Below are positions 32,701 to 42,222 of a stretch of DNA of 55,304 bases, piece by piece; the first letter of the stretch is position 1; each line of letters starts with the position of its first letter. The translations under genes and the position numbers were made by a program. Below the pieces are notes generated by a model, which did no database searches, was not told the DNA's origin, and was given only the letters and a program-made list of their open reading frames with translations. The DNA comes from Gallibacterium genomosp. 1 (GTDB lineage: Bacteria; Pseudomonadota; Gammaproteobacteria; Enterobacterales; Pasteurellaceae): positions 1-55,304 of the forward strand of contig NZ_JPXX01000017.1 in the NCBI RefSeq assembly GCF_000771875.1. Direction: 5' to 3'.

Positions 32701-33933
32701 TACGGCTCAGTTTTAAGTAAAGCGAATGGTGATGAAGTAACTGCCGGTGAAACTGTAGCTAACTGGGATCCACACACTATGCCGGTTGTTTCGGAAGCAC
32801 AAGGTTTCGTGAAGTTTGTTGATATCATTGATGGTCTAACCGTAACTCGTCAAACTGATGAATTGACCGGTTTGTCTTCTATTGTCGTTCAAGATGTAGG
32901 TGAACGTGCGACAGCAGGTAAGGACCTTCGTCCGGCATTAAAATTAGTGGATGCTCAAGGCAATGATGTCTTAATTCCGGGAACGGAAGTGGCTGCACAA
33001 TACTTCCTACCGGGTAAAGCCATTGTGACATTAGATGACAATGCTGAAGTGAATATCGGGGATTCTTTAGCACGTATTCCACAAGAATCATCAGGTACTA
33101 AAGATATTACAGGTGGTCTTCCACGTGTTGCAGATTTGTTTGAAGCACGTAAACCTAAAGAGCCGGCAATCCTTGCAGAAATTTCTGGGGTTGTTTCATT
33201 CGGTAAAGAAACCAAAGGTAAACGCCGTTTGGTAATCACACCGAGTGAGGGCGAAGCACACGAAGAGATGATTCCTAAATGGCGTCAACTTAACGTGTTT
33301 GAAGGTGAAATGGTTCAACGCGGTGATATTATTTCTGATGGTCCGGAATCTCCACACGATATTCTACGCTTAAGAGGCGTGCGTGCCGTTACTGAATATA
33401 TCGTTAATGAAGTTCAAGATGTTTACCGCTTACAAGGGGTAAAAATTAACGATAAACATATTGAAGTTATTGTGCGCCAAATGTTACGTAAATGCATCAT
33501 CACAAATCCATATGATTCTGAATTCCTTGAAGGAGAACAGGTTGAAGTGGCTCGTGTGAAAGTGGTGAACCGTAAACGTGCGGAAGAAGGTAAACCGTTA
33601 GTAGAATTCCAACGTGAATTGCTTGGTATCACTAAAGCATCATTGGCAACAGAATCCTTTATTTCTGCGGCATCATTCCAAGAAACGACGCGTGTTCTTA
33701 CCGAAGCAGCGGTTGCCGGTAAACGTGATGAGCTACGTGGCTTAAAAGAAAACGTGATTGTTGGACGTTTAATTCCTGCTGGAACAGGTTTTGCTTATCA
33801 CCAAAGCAAAGCGAAAAAACGTGCTGCAACAGCTAATAATAACAATGAATTGGTAATAGAAGAACCTGCTACTATTACTGCGGAAGAAGCAACAGCGAAC
33901 TTAGCAGAAATGTTAAATATGGTAGAGGATTAA
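29704..33933 (+). CDS. rpoC: RNA polymerase beta-prime subunit
   Basis: 1409 residues. The start codon is GTG (preceded by GATGGGAGC), giving [10 protein letters not shown]. Zinc-binding cysteines near 71, 73, 86 and 89; catalytic NADFDGD at about 459-465 with the three Mg-binding Asp; second zinc site around [15 protein letters not shown]; bridge-helix and trigger-loop regions intact. A strong terminator follows and closes the cluster. Confidence 0.99.
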   Translation: MKDLVKFLKTQSKSREDFDVIKIGLASPDMIRSWSYGEVKKPETINYRTFKPERDGLFCARIFGPVKDYECLCGKYKRLKHRGVICEKCGVEVTQAKVRRERMGHIELASPVAHIWFLKSLPSRIGLLLDMPLRDIERVLYFESYIVIEAGMTDLEKGQLLTEEQFLEAEERWGDEFEAKMGAEAIQALLRDMDLEHQCETLREELQETNSETKRKKITKRLKLLEAFIQSGNKPEWMVLTVLPVLPPDLRPLVPLDGGRFATSDLNDLYRRVINRNNRLKRLLDLIAPDIIVRNEKRMLQESVDALLDNGRRGRAITGSNKRPLKSLADMIKGKQGRFRQNLLGKRVDYSGRSVITVGPYLHLHQCGLPKKMALELFRPFIYSKLESRGLASTIKAAKKMVEREDAIVWDILAEVIREHPILLNRAPTLHRLGIQAFEPILIEGKAIQLHPLVCAAFNADFDGDQMAVHVPLTLEAQLEARALMMSTNNILSPANGDPIIVPSQDVVLGLYYMTREKVNGKGEGMLLQDPREAEKAYRTGRAELHSRVKVRITEYEKNENGEFEAKTTLTDTTVGRAILWMIAPKGMPFSLFNQTLGKKQISKLINESYRRLGMKDSVIFADQIMYTGFAYAARSGSSVGIDDMVIPEKKYEIISSAEEEVAEIQEQFNSGLVTAGERYNKVIDIWAAANERVAKAMMENLSTEEVVNRQGELEKQASFNSIFMMADSGARGSAAQIRQLAGMRGLMARPDGSIIETPITANFREGLNVLQYFISTHGARKGLADTALKTANSGYLTRRLVDVAQDLVVVEDDCGTHEGIVMTPLIEGGDEKVSLKELVLGRVTAEDVLQPGTEEVLIPRNTLLDEKWCEVIDKYSVDSIKVRSVVTCDTDFGVCAKCYGRDLARGHLINQGEAIGVIAAQSIGEPGTQLTMRTFHIGGAASAAAKESSIQVKNTGTIRLTNAKFVTNHEGKLVITSRNTELTVVDTFGRTKEHYKLPYGSVLSKANGDEVTAGETVANWDPHTMPVVSEAQGFVKFVDIIDGLTVTRQTDELTGLSSIVVQDVGERATAGKDLRPALKLVDAQGNDVLIPGTEVAAQYFLPGKAIVTLDDNAEVNIGDSLARIPQESSGTKDITGGLPRVADLFEARKPKEPAILAEISGVVSFGKETKGKRRLVITPSEGEAHEEMIPKWRQLNVFEGEMVQRGDIISDGPESPHDILRLRGVRAVTEYIVNEVQDVYRLQGVKINDKHIEVIVRQMLRKCIITNPYDSEFLEGEQVEVARVKVVNRKRAEEGKPLVEFQRELLGITKASLATESFISAASFQETTRVLTEAAVAGKRDELRGLKENVIVGRLIPAGTGFAYHQSKAKKRAATANNNNELVIEEPATITAEEATANLAEMLNMVED

Positions 33934-33958
33934 TTTAGTATTCTTCTAATACTGATGC

Positions 33959-33997
33959 AAAAATACCGAATAGAGTAATCTGTTCGGTATTTTTTTA
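33959..33997 (+). terminator. Terminator of the rpoBC operon
   Basis: 12-bp perfect stem AAAAATACCGAA / TTCGGTATTTTT with a 12-base loop and continuing T run, about 25 bases past rpoC. Confidence 0.9.
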
Positions 33998-34049
33998 TTT
34001 TGCTAAGCAGTAAGATAAGAGAGAATTTATTGATTGTAAAATAAACAAA

Positions 34050-34073
34050 CCCCATCAGAATAATCTAATGGGG
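34050..34073 (-). terminator. Terminator of glpX
   Basis: On the minus strand, CCCCATTAG / CTGATGGGG stem followed by TTTGTTT, 25 bases downstream of the glpX stop. Confidence 0.8.
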
Positions 34074-34098
34074 CAATAAATTTTACATCTTATCCAGG

Positions 34099-35115
34099 TT
34101 ATGCATTGATCAAACGATAAATTTCAGGATCTTTGCGATCTAAATAATGGAATGATTGAATGCGGCGGATCGTACGTGAATGTCCACGAATAAGCAAAGT
34201 TTCAGTAGTAGCAACATCACCTTTACGATGAACCCCTTTTAATAAGTCGCCGTGTGTAATACCGGTGGCAGAGAGAATCAAATTATCGTCACGAACGAGC
34301 TGATCCAATGTGAGAACTTTATTTACTTCTACGCCCATTTCTTGACAACGACGACGTTCACTTTCTGCAAAAGCTCGATTTTCTTCGCTGTCACCTTTCA
34401 CTACTTCCCTTGTTAATAGACGTGCTTGAATATCACCCCCTAATGCGCGGATGCCGGCAGCAGCCACCACCCCTTCCGGCGCTCCGCCGATACAATACAT
34501 CATATCTACACCAGTATCCGGCAAACAGCATAAGAGTGCAGCGGCAACATCACCATCAGGAATAGCTAATACTTTCACGCCAAGTTGTTGCATTTTATAA
34601 ATTACGGTTTGATGGCGAGGTTTATCAAGCGTTACAACGGTAAGTTGAGAAAGTAGTTTCCCCATTTTAGACGCAACACGTCGTAGATTTTGTTCTAATG
34701 GAAGATTGAGATCAATCATTCCTTTCACTTCAGGACCAACTACCAATTTTTCCATATACATATCTGGAGCGCGTAAAAAAGTCTCTTTACCACCGGCAGC
34801 CAACACAGAAATAGCATTTGCTTGTCCCATTGCCACCATACGAGTTCCCTCAATAGGATCGACTGCAATCGCAATTTCTTCTTCATTACCTCCTTTGCCT
34901 AATTTTTCACCGATATAGAGCATAGGGGCTTCATCAATTTCACCTTCACCAATTACGATCTCGCCGTTCATCTCAATTTGATTCAACATTGTGCGCATTG
35001 CTTTTACTGCGGCTGCATCAGCTGCATTTTTATCACCACGCCCTAACCAGGCAAAGCCTGCAAGTGCAGCTGCTTCTGTAACACGAGAAAATTCGATAGC
35101 CAATGCTCTTTTCAT
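34099..35115 (-). CDS. glpX: Class II fructose-1,6-bisphosphatase GlpX
   Basis: 338 residues. It removes the 1-phosphate of fructose 1,6-bisphosphate in gluconeogenesis. Metal and substrate motifs are visible: GRGDKNAADAAAV (about 26-38), VIGEGEIDEAPML (54-66), VDPIEGTRM (85-93) and GGAPEGVVAAAGIRALGG. It is a single gene here, not part of a glpFKX operon. A perfect PurR-like palindrome lies within its promoter. Confidence 0.95.
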   Translation of the reverse strand: MKRALAIEFSRVTEAAALAGFAWLGRGDKNAADAAAVKAMRTMLNQIEMNGEIVIGEGEIDEAPMLYIGEKLGKGGNEEEIAIAVDPIEGTRMVAMGQANAISVLAAGGKETFLRAPDMYMEKLVVGPEVKGMIDLNLPLEQNLRRVASKMGKLLSQLTVVTLDKPRHQTVIYKMQQLGVKVLAIPDGDVAAALLCCLPDTGVDMMYCIGGAPEGVVAAAGIRALGGDIQARLLTREVVKGDSEENRAFAESERRRCQEMGVEVNKVLTLDQLVRDDNLILSATGITHGDLLKGVHRKGDVATTETLLIRGHSRTIRRIQSFHYLDRKDPEIYRLINA

Positions 35116-35151
35116 ATACTTTCCTTATTGAGTTAACTAAAAAATTGCCTA

Positions 35152-35177
35152 ATTCTAGCACCTAGCAAACGTTTGCT
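35152..35177 (-). promoter_or_regulatory. glpX promoter with PurR-like operator
   Basis: On the minus strand an extended -10 TGCTAGAAT (hexamer 35157-35152) and, just upstream in the spacer, the perfect 14-bp palindrome AGCAAACGTTTGCT (35164-35177). The core GCAAACGTTTGC matches the PurR operator consensus and also the general LacI-family half-site style. A repressor bound here would block the promoter. Confidence 0.6.
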
Positions 35178-35282
35178 TAAATAATTTATTGAAGTTTTTT
35201 TAATTTAGATGAAATGCGGTGCTATCTAGGATAGAATGTTATCCATTCTGATGGATTGGATAACAAATGAGGAATAATAATT

Positions 35283-35522
35283 ATGTCTTTAGAAATTTTA
35301 GATCAACTTGAATCCAAAATTAAACAAGCAGTTGAAACTATTCAACTACTGCAAATGGAAATTGAAGAATTGAAAGAGCAAAAGGCAAATGTCGAACAAG
35401 CGAATCAAACTCTTCAATCTGAAAAAGATCAACTTAATGCTGAAAATCAGCAATTAAAAGAAGAGCAACAACGTTGGCAAGAACGTTTACGCTCATTAAT
35501 TGGTCAAATTGAGAATGTTTAA
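35283..35522 (+). CDS. zapB: Cell division protein ZapB
   Basis: 79 residues, almost wholly a coiled coil (heptads from LDQLESKIKQAVETIQ through RLRSLIGQIENV). ZapB joins the Z-ring through ZapA and links it to MatP. Length and sequence match the family. It is monocistronic, with its own terminator. Confidence 0.93.
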   Translation: MSLEILDQLESKIKQAVETIQLLQMEIEELKEQKANVEQANQTLQSEKDQLNAENQQLKEEQQRWQERLRSLIGQIENV

Positions 35523-35551
35523 TTTATTCTGCTAATTATTCATTTTCGTCG

Positions 35552-35583
35552 CCCCACAATCTGATTTGGCTTGTGGGGTTTTT
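35552..35583 (+). terminator. Terminator of zapB
   Basis: CCCCACAA / TTGTGGGG stem with an 11-base loop and a TTTTT tail. Confidence 0.88.
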
Positions 35584-35687
35584 AGTATGTAGGGGAATGA
35601 AACTTTTAAGTTTTTGAATAACTATATTGAATTTTACTTTGTATTCCATTAATTGTAGATGAAAACATTAAATCGTCTTAAGTTCTA

Positions 35688-36266
35688 TTATTTTCCAACC
35701 AATTTATTTTGTAGATGAGCAATTTGATTACGTTGATTATCTTGAATTAATTCGATTTTTTTTCGCAATGCATCTATAGTCTCTTTAGTTCTAAAATCCT
35801 CTTCAGTGCAATTGTTTCTAAGAGAGGTATTACTTAAATCAGATGCTGATATTTTGTGTTCTTTAAGCATAATACGCTGATTATTAGCTAAATTTATTAC
35901 TATATTTTTACCGGTACAATCTCTAATAAGATCAATTAACTGTTCATTTACTTCCGTGACAATCAATTTATTGGGTTGATTTTCTTCCTCTGCTGGCAGA
36001 TCAAAGATAGCAAAGCAAGGTTTGCTAGGTACTGCTTTATGCCAAAATTGGTGAATAACTACATCTATATTTTCATTTTTACTACTGATAATCAGATTAT
36101 TGCCTTGCCTGAATAATATGATATCTTCAGGTGTTTTCTTGGTGATATCATCTATTACAGAATATTCTTCTCCAATAATAGCCATTTCTATATATCTACC
36201 ATCTTCTATTACTTTTAATAAATTAATCTGTTGTTTGGAATATTTCTTAGCTAATATTAAACTCAT
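35688..36266 (-). CDS. Stand-alone BapA-prefix-like protein, paralogue of the adhesin N-terminus
   Basis: 192 residues. Residues about 13-110 align with the N-terminus of the disrupted adhesin at 137-3918: QINLLKVIEDGRYIEMAI against (stop)INLSSAKKGKYVELAV, GEEYSVIDD against GEEYHVIDS, and KTPEDIILFRQGNNLIISSK against KTPEDLQVSRSGSDLIIKSK, then IHQFWHK...CFAIFDLPA. After that the two diverge; this protein continues with a second short beta segment (CTGKNIVINLANNQRIML) and ends in a helical, probably coiled-coil tail (KKIELIQDNQRNQIAHLQNKL). There is no signal peptide and no repeat region. AAAGGA lies 10 bases before the ATG, so it looks expressed. It could be a relic of a second adhesin or a small functional protein; function unknown. 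Confidence 0.7.
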   Translation of the reverse strand: MSLILAKKYSKQQINLLKVIEDGRYIEMAIIGEEYSVIDDITKKTPEDIILFRQGNNLIISSKNENIDVVIHQFWHKAVPSKPCFAIFDLPAEEENQPNKLIVTEVNEQLIDLIRDCTGKNIVINLANNQRIMLKEHKISASDLSNTSLRNNCTEEDFRTKETIDALRKKIELIQDNQRNQIAHLQNKLVGK

Positions 36267-36446
36267 TCAGATAATATCCTTTATTCTGAAATTATTGATT
36301 AAGTACTTTTTATATAAATATATTGTGCAATTAAGACATTTTTACAAGTGATGGTAGAAAATAAAGAGTTGCTAAAGATGATCTATTAACACTATTAGCA
36401 ACTCTTTTTGATTTGAAAATGGATAGGTTTTAATAAATTACAAGAT

Positions 36447-39281
36447 CTATTTTTGTTTATCTAAAATAGGTTTTAAAAACCTTGCTGTGTGAGAATGTGT
36501 CATTTCCGCGACCTGTTCCGGTGTGCCTTTTGCAATGATCTCGCCACCTCCATTGCCACCTTCTGGCCCTAAATCAACGATCCAATCGGCAGTTTTGATC
36601 ACATCCAGATTATGTTCAATTACAACAATGGTGTTGCCTTGATCGCGTAAACGATGAAGTACTTCCAATAATTGTTTAATATCGGCAAAATGCAACCCGG
36701 TTGTAGGCTCATCAAGAATATAGAGTGTTTTTCCAGTATCACGTTTAGATAGTTCTGATGCCAATTTAACCCGTTGTGCTTCGCCACCTGACAGGGTTGT
36801 TGAAGCTTGACCAAGGCGAATATAAGACAAGCCAACATCAATTAATGTTTGTAATTTACGAGCGATCATTGGCACAGCATCAAAAAATTCTCGAGCTTCT
36901 TCAACCGTCATTTCCAAAACTTGATGAATAGTTTTACCTTTATAATGGATCTCCAATGTTTCTCGGTTATAACGTTTTCCTTTACATTGATCACACGGCA
37001 CATAAATATCTGGTAGAAAGTGCATTTCGACTTTAATTACCCCATCGCCCTGACAAGCTTCACAACGACCGCCACGTACATTAAAACTAAAGCGCCCCGG
37101 ATTATATCCTCTTGCTCGAGCTTCTGGCACACCGGCGAAAAGTTCACGAATAGGCGTGAAAACTCCAGTATAGGTTGCAGGATTAGAACGTGGTGTGCGT
37201 CCGATTGGGCTTTGATCAATATTGATTACTTTATCAAAAAATTCTAATCCTTCAATTGCTTTAAAGGGAGCGTGTTGCTGGTTTTCAGCACGATTAAGCG
37301 CATTTTGTGCTATTGGGAATAAAGTGTCGTTAATTAAGGTGGATTTCCCCGAACCGGATACACCAGTGATACAGGTAAATAATCCGACAGGAATTTCTAA
37401 ATCTACATTTTTTAAATTGTTACCGCTTGCTCCAATTAGTCGTAATATTTTTTGTGAATCTATAGCCGTTCTCTCTGCTGGAATTTCGATCTTTTCTTTA
37501 CCGGAAAGAAAACGACCGGTAAGAGAATTTGGATTTTTCATAATCTGCTGAGCGGTGCCTTGTGCTATCACTTCACCACCGTGTACACCAGCTCCAGGGC
37601 CAATATCGATGATATAGTCAGCAGTACGGATTGCATCTTCATCGTGTTCAACCACAATCACAGTATTGCCTAAATTTCTCAAATGAATCAGTGTATTTAA
37701 CAACCGCTCATTATCGCGTTGATGTAGCCCGATAGAAGGCTCATCCAATACATACATTACTCCGACCAAGCCTGCCCCGATTTGGCTAGCCAAACGGATA
37801 CGCTGAGCCTCACCGCCAGAGAGTGTTTCAGCAGAACGGGATAAAGATAGATATTCCAAACCAACATTGACTAAAAAATGCAGCCTTTCTTTAATCTCTT
37901 TTAAAATTTTTTCAGCGATTTTTGCTTTTTGCCCTTCAAACTGTAATTGTTCAAAATGATGTAATGCCTCACCGATACTCATTTCAGAAATTTGTGGTAA
38001 CGTGGTTTCGCCGATAAAGACGTGGCGAGCCTCTTCTTTTAGACGAGAGCCGTGGCACGATTTACAAGGGCGAGTACTGATATATTTTGCCAATTCTTCA
38101 CGTACTGACATTGACTCAGTTTCTTTGTAACGGCGAGCCATATTGTTTAATACGCCTTCAAATGGGTGATGACGCACAATTGTGTCTCCACGATCATTGA
38201 TATATTGAAATTCAATTTTTTCGTGACCGGAACCGTGAAGTACTAAATGCTGAATTTGTTTCGGTAATTCTTCAAAAGGTGTTTCAATATCAAAATGATA
38301 ATGACGTGCTAACGACGTTAACATTTGATAGTAGTAGAAGTTGCGACGATCCCAGCCGCGAATTGCTCCACTGGCAAGTGATAAACTTGGATTTTGGACT
38401 ACACGATGTTCATCAAAATATTGTTGAATGCCTAATCCATCACAACTAGGGCAAGCGCCTGCCGGATTATTAAATGAAAACATTCGTGGTTCTAATTCTG
38501 GTAAAGAATACCCACAATGTGGGCAAGCAAAATTGGCAGAGAAAACCAACTCTTCCGCATCACTGTTATCCATATTAGCAACAACAACAATACCACCAGA
38601 AAGTTCTAAGGCAGTTTCTAGTGATTCAGCTAAACGTGTTGATAATTCAGGGCGGATTTTGAAACGGTCGACAATCACTTCGATAGTATGTTTCTTTTGC
38701 AGTTCCAGTTGTGGAGGATCGGAAAGATCGCAGATTTCACCGTCAATTCTTGCACGAATATAGCCTTGCGCAGAAATGCTATCTAGCAGTTTAGTGTGTT
38801 CACCTTTGCGAGCTTTCACCACCGGTGCAAGTAGCATCATTCTGCTGCCTTCTGGCAAGGAAAGAATTTTATCCACCATTTGACTGATAGTTTGAGCTGC
38901 CAATGGAATGTTATGCGTTGGACAGCGAGGTTCTCCGACTCGAGCGAATAACAGTCTTAAATAATCATAAACTTCGGTAATAGTGCCGACAGTAGATCGA
39001 GGGTTATGTGAAGTGGATTTCTGTTCAATTGAGATTGCCGGAGATAAACCTTCAATATGATCCACATCCGGTTTTTCCATCAAAGAAAGGAATTGTCGAG
39101 CATAAGCGGAAAGTGATTCCACATAACGACGCTGCCCTTCGGCATAAAGCGTATCAAATGCCAACGAAGACTTTCCCGAACCGGATAAACCAGTGATAAC
39201 GACCAATTTGTTACGAGGAATAGTTAAATTAATATTTTTTAAATTATGGGTTCTTGCGCCCCGAATTTCGATATTGTTCAT
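36447..39281 (-). CDS. uvrA: Excinuclease ABC subunit A
   Basis: 944 residues, normal length. Two ABC ATPase halves with Walker [13 protein letters not shown] near 31-42 and [10 protein letters not shown] near 640; zinc fingers CPHCGYSL...CPSCDGLG and CEACQGDG...CDQCKGKR; two signature LSGGEAQR motifs. UvrA scans DNA for bulky damage with UvrB. It is divergent from ssb with a shared LexA box, as in E. coli. Confidence 0.98.
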   Translation of the reverse strand: MNNIEIRGARTHNLKNINLTIPRNKLVVITGLSGSGKSSLAFDTLYAEGQRRYVESLSAYARQFLSLMEKPDVDHIEGLSPAISIEQKSTSHNPRSTVGTITEVYDYLRLLFARVGEPRCPTHNIPLAAQTISQMVDKILSLPEGSRMMLLAPVVKARKGEHTKLLDSISAQGYIRARIDGEICDLSDPPQLELQKKHTIEVIVDRFKIRPELSTRLAESLETALELSGGIVVVANMDNSDAEELVFSANFACPHCGYSLPELEPRMFSFNNPAGACPSCDGLGIQQYFDEHRVVQNPSLSLASGAIRGWDRRNFYYYQMLTSLARHYHFDIETPFEELPKQIQHLVLHGSGHEKIEFQYINDRGDTIVRHHPFEGVLNNMARRYKETESMSVREELAKYISTRPCKSCHGSRLKEEARHVFIGETTLPQISEMSIGEALHHFEQLQFEGQKAKIAEKILKEIKERLHFLVNVGLEYLSLSRSAETLSGGEAQRIRLASQIGAGLVGVMYVLDEPSIGLHQRDNERLLNTLIHLRNLGNTVIVVEHDEDAIRTADYIIDIGPGAGVHGGEVIAQGTAQQIMKNPNSLTGRFLSGKEKIEIPAERTAIDSQKILRLIGASGNNLKNVDLEIPVGLFTCITGVSGSGKSTLINDTLFPIAQNALNRAENQQHAPFKAIEGLEFFDKVINIDQSPIGRTPRSNPATYTGVFTPIRELFAGVPEARARGYNPGRFSFNVRGGRCEACQGDGVIKVEMHFLPDIYVPCDQCKGKRYNRETLEIHYKGKTIHQVLEMTVEEAREFFDAVPMIARKLQTLIDVGLSYIRLGQASTTLSGGEAQRVKLASELSKRDTGKTLYILDEPTTGLHFADIKQLLEVLHRLRDQGNTIVVIEHNLDVIKTADWIVDLGPEGGNGGGEIIAKGTPEQVAEMTHSHTARFLKPILDKQK

Positions 39282-39302
39282 AATAGCTGATCAAAAAATA
39301 AA

Positions 39303-39324
39303 AACGTCGATGATTATCGCAAAA
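39303..39324 (+). promoter_or_regulatory. Candidate CRP-S site upstream of ssb
   Basis: 22-bp site centred at 39313.5. The right half ATCGCAAAA matches the competence CRP-S consensus fully and the left half keeps CGAT in register. ssb belongs to the Sxy/CRP-S regulon in Haemophilus influenzae. The site centre is 109 bases from the ATG; a -10 TAAGAT at 39383-39388 gives a spacing nearer -81, so a second start site may be used. Confidence 0.6.
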
Positions 39325-39333
39325 TCGAAAAAA

Positions 39334-39349
39334 CTGTGCAAATATCCAG
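39334..39349. promoter_or_regulatory. LexA box between uvrA and ssb
   Basis: CTGTGCAAATATCCAG keeps the CTG-N10-CAG frame and agrees with 12 of 16 positions of CTGT(AT)4ACAG, and is followed by TA. SOS control of uvrA and ssb from one box is known in E. coli. Confidence 0.65.
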
Positions 39350-39422
39350 TATTATTTTATTTTTTTCATAGGGGATTTACGGTAAGATAGCGAAGTTTTA
39401 ATTTAATTTAAGAGGAAAAATT

Positions 39423-39935
39423 ATGGCAGGCGTTAATAAAGTAATTATTGTGGGAAATTTGGGAAATGATCCTGAATTAAGAACCTTTGCAAATGGTGAT
39501 GCAGTTGCCAATATCAGCGTAGCAACTAGTGAACGTTGGCAGGATAAACAGAGTGGAGAATGGCGTGAAATTACTGAATGGCATCGTATTGTTTTATTCC
39601 GCCGTTTAGCAGAGATTGCCGGACAATATTTGCGTAAAGGATCAAAAGTTTATGTAGAAGGGAAATTACGTACTCGAAAATGGCAGGATCAAAACGGTCA
39701 GGATCGTTATACTACTGAAATTCAGGCGGATACGTTACAGATGTTGGATAGTCGCAGTGATCGTATGGGGGCTGATATGTCAGCACCAATGGCTCAACCA
39801 CAAAATCAGTTTGCACAACCGTCTTATAATCAGCCGGCACAACCTAACCAATTTGCACAACCGACAGTAGCGAAAGCACCTCAAGCGGCAGTAAATCCGG
39901 ATACTGCTGATTTTGATGATGATATGCCATTCTAA
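39423..39935 (+). CDS. ssb: Single-stranded DNA-binding protein
   Basis: 170 residues. OB-fold at 1-110 ([41 protein letters not shown]), a Gln/Pro-rich linker, and the acidic C-terminal tip DFDDDMPF that binds partner proteins. It coats single-stranded DNA in replication, repair and transformation. AGAGGA precedes the ATG. LexA and CRP-S sites lie upstream. Confidence 0.98.
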   Translation: MAGVNKVIIVGNLGNDPELRTFANGDAVANISVATSERWQDKQSGEWREITEWHRIVLFRRLAEIAGQYLRKGSKVYVEGKLRTRKWQDQNGQDRYTTEIQADTLQMLDSRSDRMGADMSAPMAQPQNQFAQPSYNQPAQPNQFAQPTVAKAPQAAVNPDTADFDDDMPF

Positions 39936-39973
39936 GCATTCTTATATTATCAAAATAAATTATAAAACATTAG

Positions 39974-40007
39974 GAGAAACCTTTATAAAAAAGAGGTTTC
40001 TCTTTTT
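39974..40007 (+). terminator. Terminator of ssb, possibly bidirectional
   Basis: GAGAAACCT / AGGTTTCTC stem with an 11-base loop and TTTTT tail. The convergent LysR gene ends 24 bases away and could share it. Confidence 0.85.
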
Positions 40008-40030
40008 AATATTTGTTTGGATATATTGCT

Positions 40031-40918
40031 TTATTTTATACATTCCACCAAAGCCTTAAACAACGGAGAATCCTGTCTCCGATTAGGATAATAAAGATAA
40101 TAGCCTTCGTAACGCATCGCATAATTTTGTAACACCTCGACTATCTCACCAGATTTAAGCTCTTTTAGTACTCTGTCTTTCGGCATTAATGCCAACCCCA
40201 AATGAGATAAGCAGGCTTTTTTCGCAAGAAAATTATTATTCACCACGAATCGACCCGATGGCATAAATTTAACCACTTCTTTACCTTTTGGCATACAAAA
40301 TTCCCAAGAAAAAATACCTTCAGAAGTTGGCATTCGTACACACAAACATTGATGTGAAGTTAAATCATCAATTGTTTTTGGAATTCCGTATTGTTCTAAA
40401 TATTGTGGCGTTGCAATTAATGCCATTTGCATATCATCTGAAATTCTGATGGCGATCATATCTTTATCTACTTCTTTGCCTAAACGAATCCCCGCATCAA
40501 AACGCCCAGCTACGATATCAGTAAATTTCATATCGCTGATTAGCTCTAATTTTACTTCGGGATATTTTTCCATAAATCTTAATAACTTATCCCAAATAAC
40601 ATAGAGAAAAACGTGATCAGCCCCATTAATACGTAATGTTCCATTTAGCGTGTTACGAAAATGACTTAATGCATTAACATTATCTTCAATACTCTCAAAT
40701 AATGGAAAAAGTTGTTTAAAAAGTTGTTCACCTGCTTCGGTAGTGGCAACACTGCGAGTTGTTCGATGAAACAATTTTATTTTCAGCTGTTCTTCCAATT
40801 TCCGCATAGAATGGCTTAACGCTGAGGTCGATACGCCTAAATATGCAGCCGCTTTAGTAAAACTGGCAGTTTGTGCAACAATAATAAAATTGCGTAATTC
40901 ATTCATATTTTCAATCAT
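40031..40918 (-). CDS. LysR-family transcriptional regulator
   Basis: 295 residues from MIENMNELRNF; AGAGAG lies 7 bases upstream. MNELRNF four codons later is possible, and a longer frame upstream is unlikely. Winged HTH at about 5-65 (TASFTKAAAYLGVSTSALSHSMRKLEEQL) and an effector-binding domain with FDAGIRLGKEVDKDMIAIRI. It is AT-rich like the native genome. Divergent from the aldo/keto reductase, which it probably controls; the inducer is unknown. It resembles the truncated LysR gene at 45633-46496, suggesting that both belong to the same subfamily. Confidence 0.88.
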   Translation of the reverse strand: MIENMNELRNFIIVAQTASFTKAAAYLGVSTSALSHSMRKLEEQLKIKLFHRTTRSVATTEAGEQLFKQLFPLFESIEDNVNALSHFRNTLNGTLRINGADHVFLYVIWDKLLRFMEKYPEVKLELISDMKFTDIVAGRFDAGIRLGKEVDKDMIAIRISDDMQMALIATPQYLEQYGIPKTIDDLTSHQCLCVRMPTSEGIFSWEFCMPKGKEVVKFMPSGRFVVNNNFLAKKACLSHLGLALMPKDRVLKELKSGEIVEVLQNYAMRYEGYYLYYPNRRQDSPLFKALVECIK

Positions 40919-40998
40919 CTTGGCTCTCTTTGATTGTTGAAAAATATTCAACAGGCTATCAAAAAATACCCCACTAATCAAAACAATATTTTCTCCCT

Positions 40999-41004
40999 AT
41001 AATG
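40999..41004 (+). promoter_or_regulatory. -10 box of the aldo/keto reductase gene
   Basis: Perfect TATAAT 30 bases before the ATG, in the LysR-reductase divergent region; the -35 is weak, as is common for LysR-activated promoters. Confidence 0.5.
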
Positions 41005-41033
41005 TCATCATTCAAAGCACATAGGAGTAAAAA

Positions 41034-41876
41034 ATGAAAACAGCAACATTAAACAACGGTATTGAAATACCAATGATCGGCTTTGGCGTGTATCAAGTGA
41101 GCGATGAAGAAACGGAACAAGTCGTCTTATCCGCCCTTGAACAAGGCTATCGCCTGCTCGACACCGCTGCCATTTACGGTAACGAAGCGGGCGTAGGGCG
41201 TGCGATTAAAGCCAGCGGTATCCCTCGCGAAGAGATTTTCGTTACCACCAAACTTTGGATTCAACGCCAAGATGCCTTCAACGGCACGCAAAAAGCCCTT
41301 GACGAATCCTTGCGCCGTTTGGGCTTGGATTATGTGGATCTCTATTTAATGCACCAACCTTTCGGCGATGTACACGAAGAATGGCGCGCAATGGAAACCG
41401 CGTTGAAAGCAGGCAAAACCCGCGCCATTGGCGTGAGCAATTTCCATATGGATCGCCTCGCCGACCTCATCACCTGCCACGACACCGTGCCAGCCGTGAA
41501 CCAAATCGAAACCCACCCGTTCTACCAACGTGAAGCGGAATTAGCGTTCCATAAAGAACTGGGGATTCTGCAACAAGCTTGGGGGCCGCTTGCAGAGGGC
41601 AAATTCGACATTTTCCATAACACCGTGCTAAGCGAAATCGCCGCCAAATACGGCAAATCGGTCGCCCAAGTGGTGTTACGCTGGCTCAACCAACGTGGCA
41701 TCGCCATCATTCCAAAATCGGTGAAAGTAGAAAGAATGCGTGAAAACCGTGATATTTTGGATTTCACCCTTGACGCACAAGACCTCGCCACCATCGCCAC
41801 CCTCAATCGTGATGAAATCATCTTCGATCATCGCGATCCAAAAATGGTGCAATGGCTGGCACAAGCGAGAGGGTAA
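41034..41876 (+). CDS. Aldo/keto reductase (AKR5-like, 2,5-diketogluconate reductase type)
   Basis: 280 residues. NADPH-dependent carbonyl reductase with the catalytic tetrad D43, Y48, K73 and H107 (LLDTAAIYGNEAG, VTTKLWIQ, DLYLMHQP), GVSNFHMDRL, NQIETHPFYQ and the C-terminal cofactor motif IPKSVKVERMREN. The substrate cannot be told from sequence. It is markedly richer in GC, with C/G third positions, than neighbouring native genes, which points to transfer. AGGAG precedes the ATG. It marks the left end of the foreign-looking block. Confidence 0.9.
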   Translation: MKTATLNNGIEIPMIGFGVYQVSDEETEQVVLSALEQGYRLLDTAAIYGNEAGVGRAIKASGIPREEIFVTTKLWIQRQDAFNGTQKALDESLRRLGLDYVDLYLMHQPFGDVHEEWRAMETALKAGKTRAIGVSNFHMDRLADLITCHDTVPAVNQIETHPFYQREAELAFHKELGILQQAWGPLAEGKFDIFHNTVLSEIAAKYGKSVAQVVLRWLNQRGIAIIPKSVKVERMRENRDILDFTLDAQDLATIATLNRDEIIFDHRDPKMVQWLAQARG

Positions 41877-41969
41877 GCCAAGATTGAAAAACGCCGTGTG
41901 GAGTATGGAATATCGCACGGCGTTCTCATAACTACTATAAAAAAACAGCTTGAAAAATGCACCGCACTT

Positions 41970-41984
41970 TTCAGGCAGCCTGAA
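41970..41984. repeat. Neisseriaceae-type DNA uptake word, palindromic
   Basis: TTCAGGCAGCCTGAA. The plus strand contains AGGCAGCCTGAA and the minus strand AGGCTGCCTGAA, both of which I recall as DUS dialects of Kingella/Simonsiella-type Neisseriaceae. It directly abuts a Pasteurellaceae USS (41961-41969). Confidence 0.6.
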
Positions 41985-42126
41985 TAAACAATGGGATAGC
42001 TAAAGCAAACAATGGCTAATTGCTAAACCCATTGCCGATTTAATGATGCGTCATCGCCGTGAACTAGACGTAATGCCATCTGAAAAAGTGTGGTGCAAAA
42101 CGACCGCACTTTTTCGTGCGTTGATA

Positions 42127-42222
42127 AACCCTATACGAGCCGTATAGGGTTACTTAATTTAAGTCGCTCTGCGACTTTTCTATTCAGCCCCAGTGGGGCT
42201 ACCTAGTACGGCTCGCGCTAGG
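42127..42222. repeat. Cluster of four short inverted repeats
   Basis: AACCCTATACG-AGC-CGTATAGGGTT (42127-42151), AAGTCGC-TCT-GCGACTT (42161-42177), AGCCCC-AGT-GGGGCT (42186-42200), and CCTAG...CTAGG (42202-42222). In addition CGAGCCGTA (42136-42144) recurs inverted as TACGGCTCG (42207-42215), framing the array. It resembles REP/BIME-like extragenic repeats; the family is not recognised. Confidence 0.7.

Noticed and set aside
41346-41918. Minus-strand frames across the aldo/keto reductase
   Set aside because: Shadows of a GC-rich gene with an intact catalytic tetrad on the plus strand.
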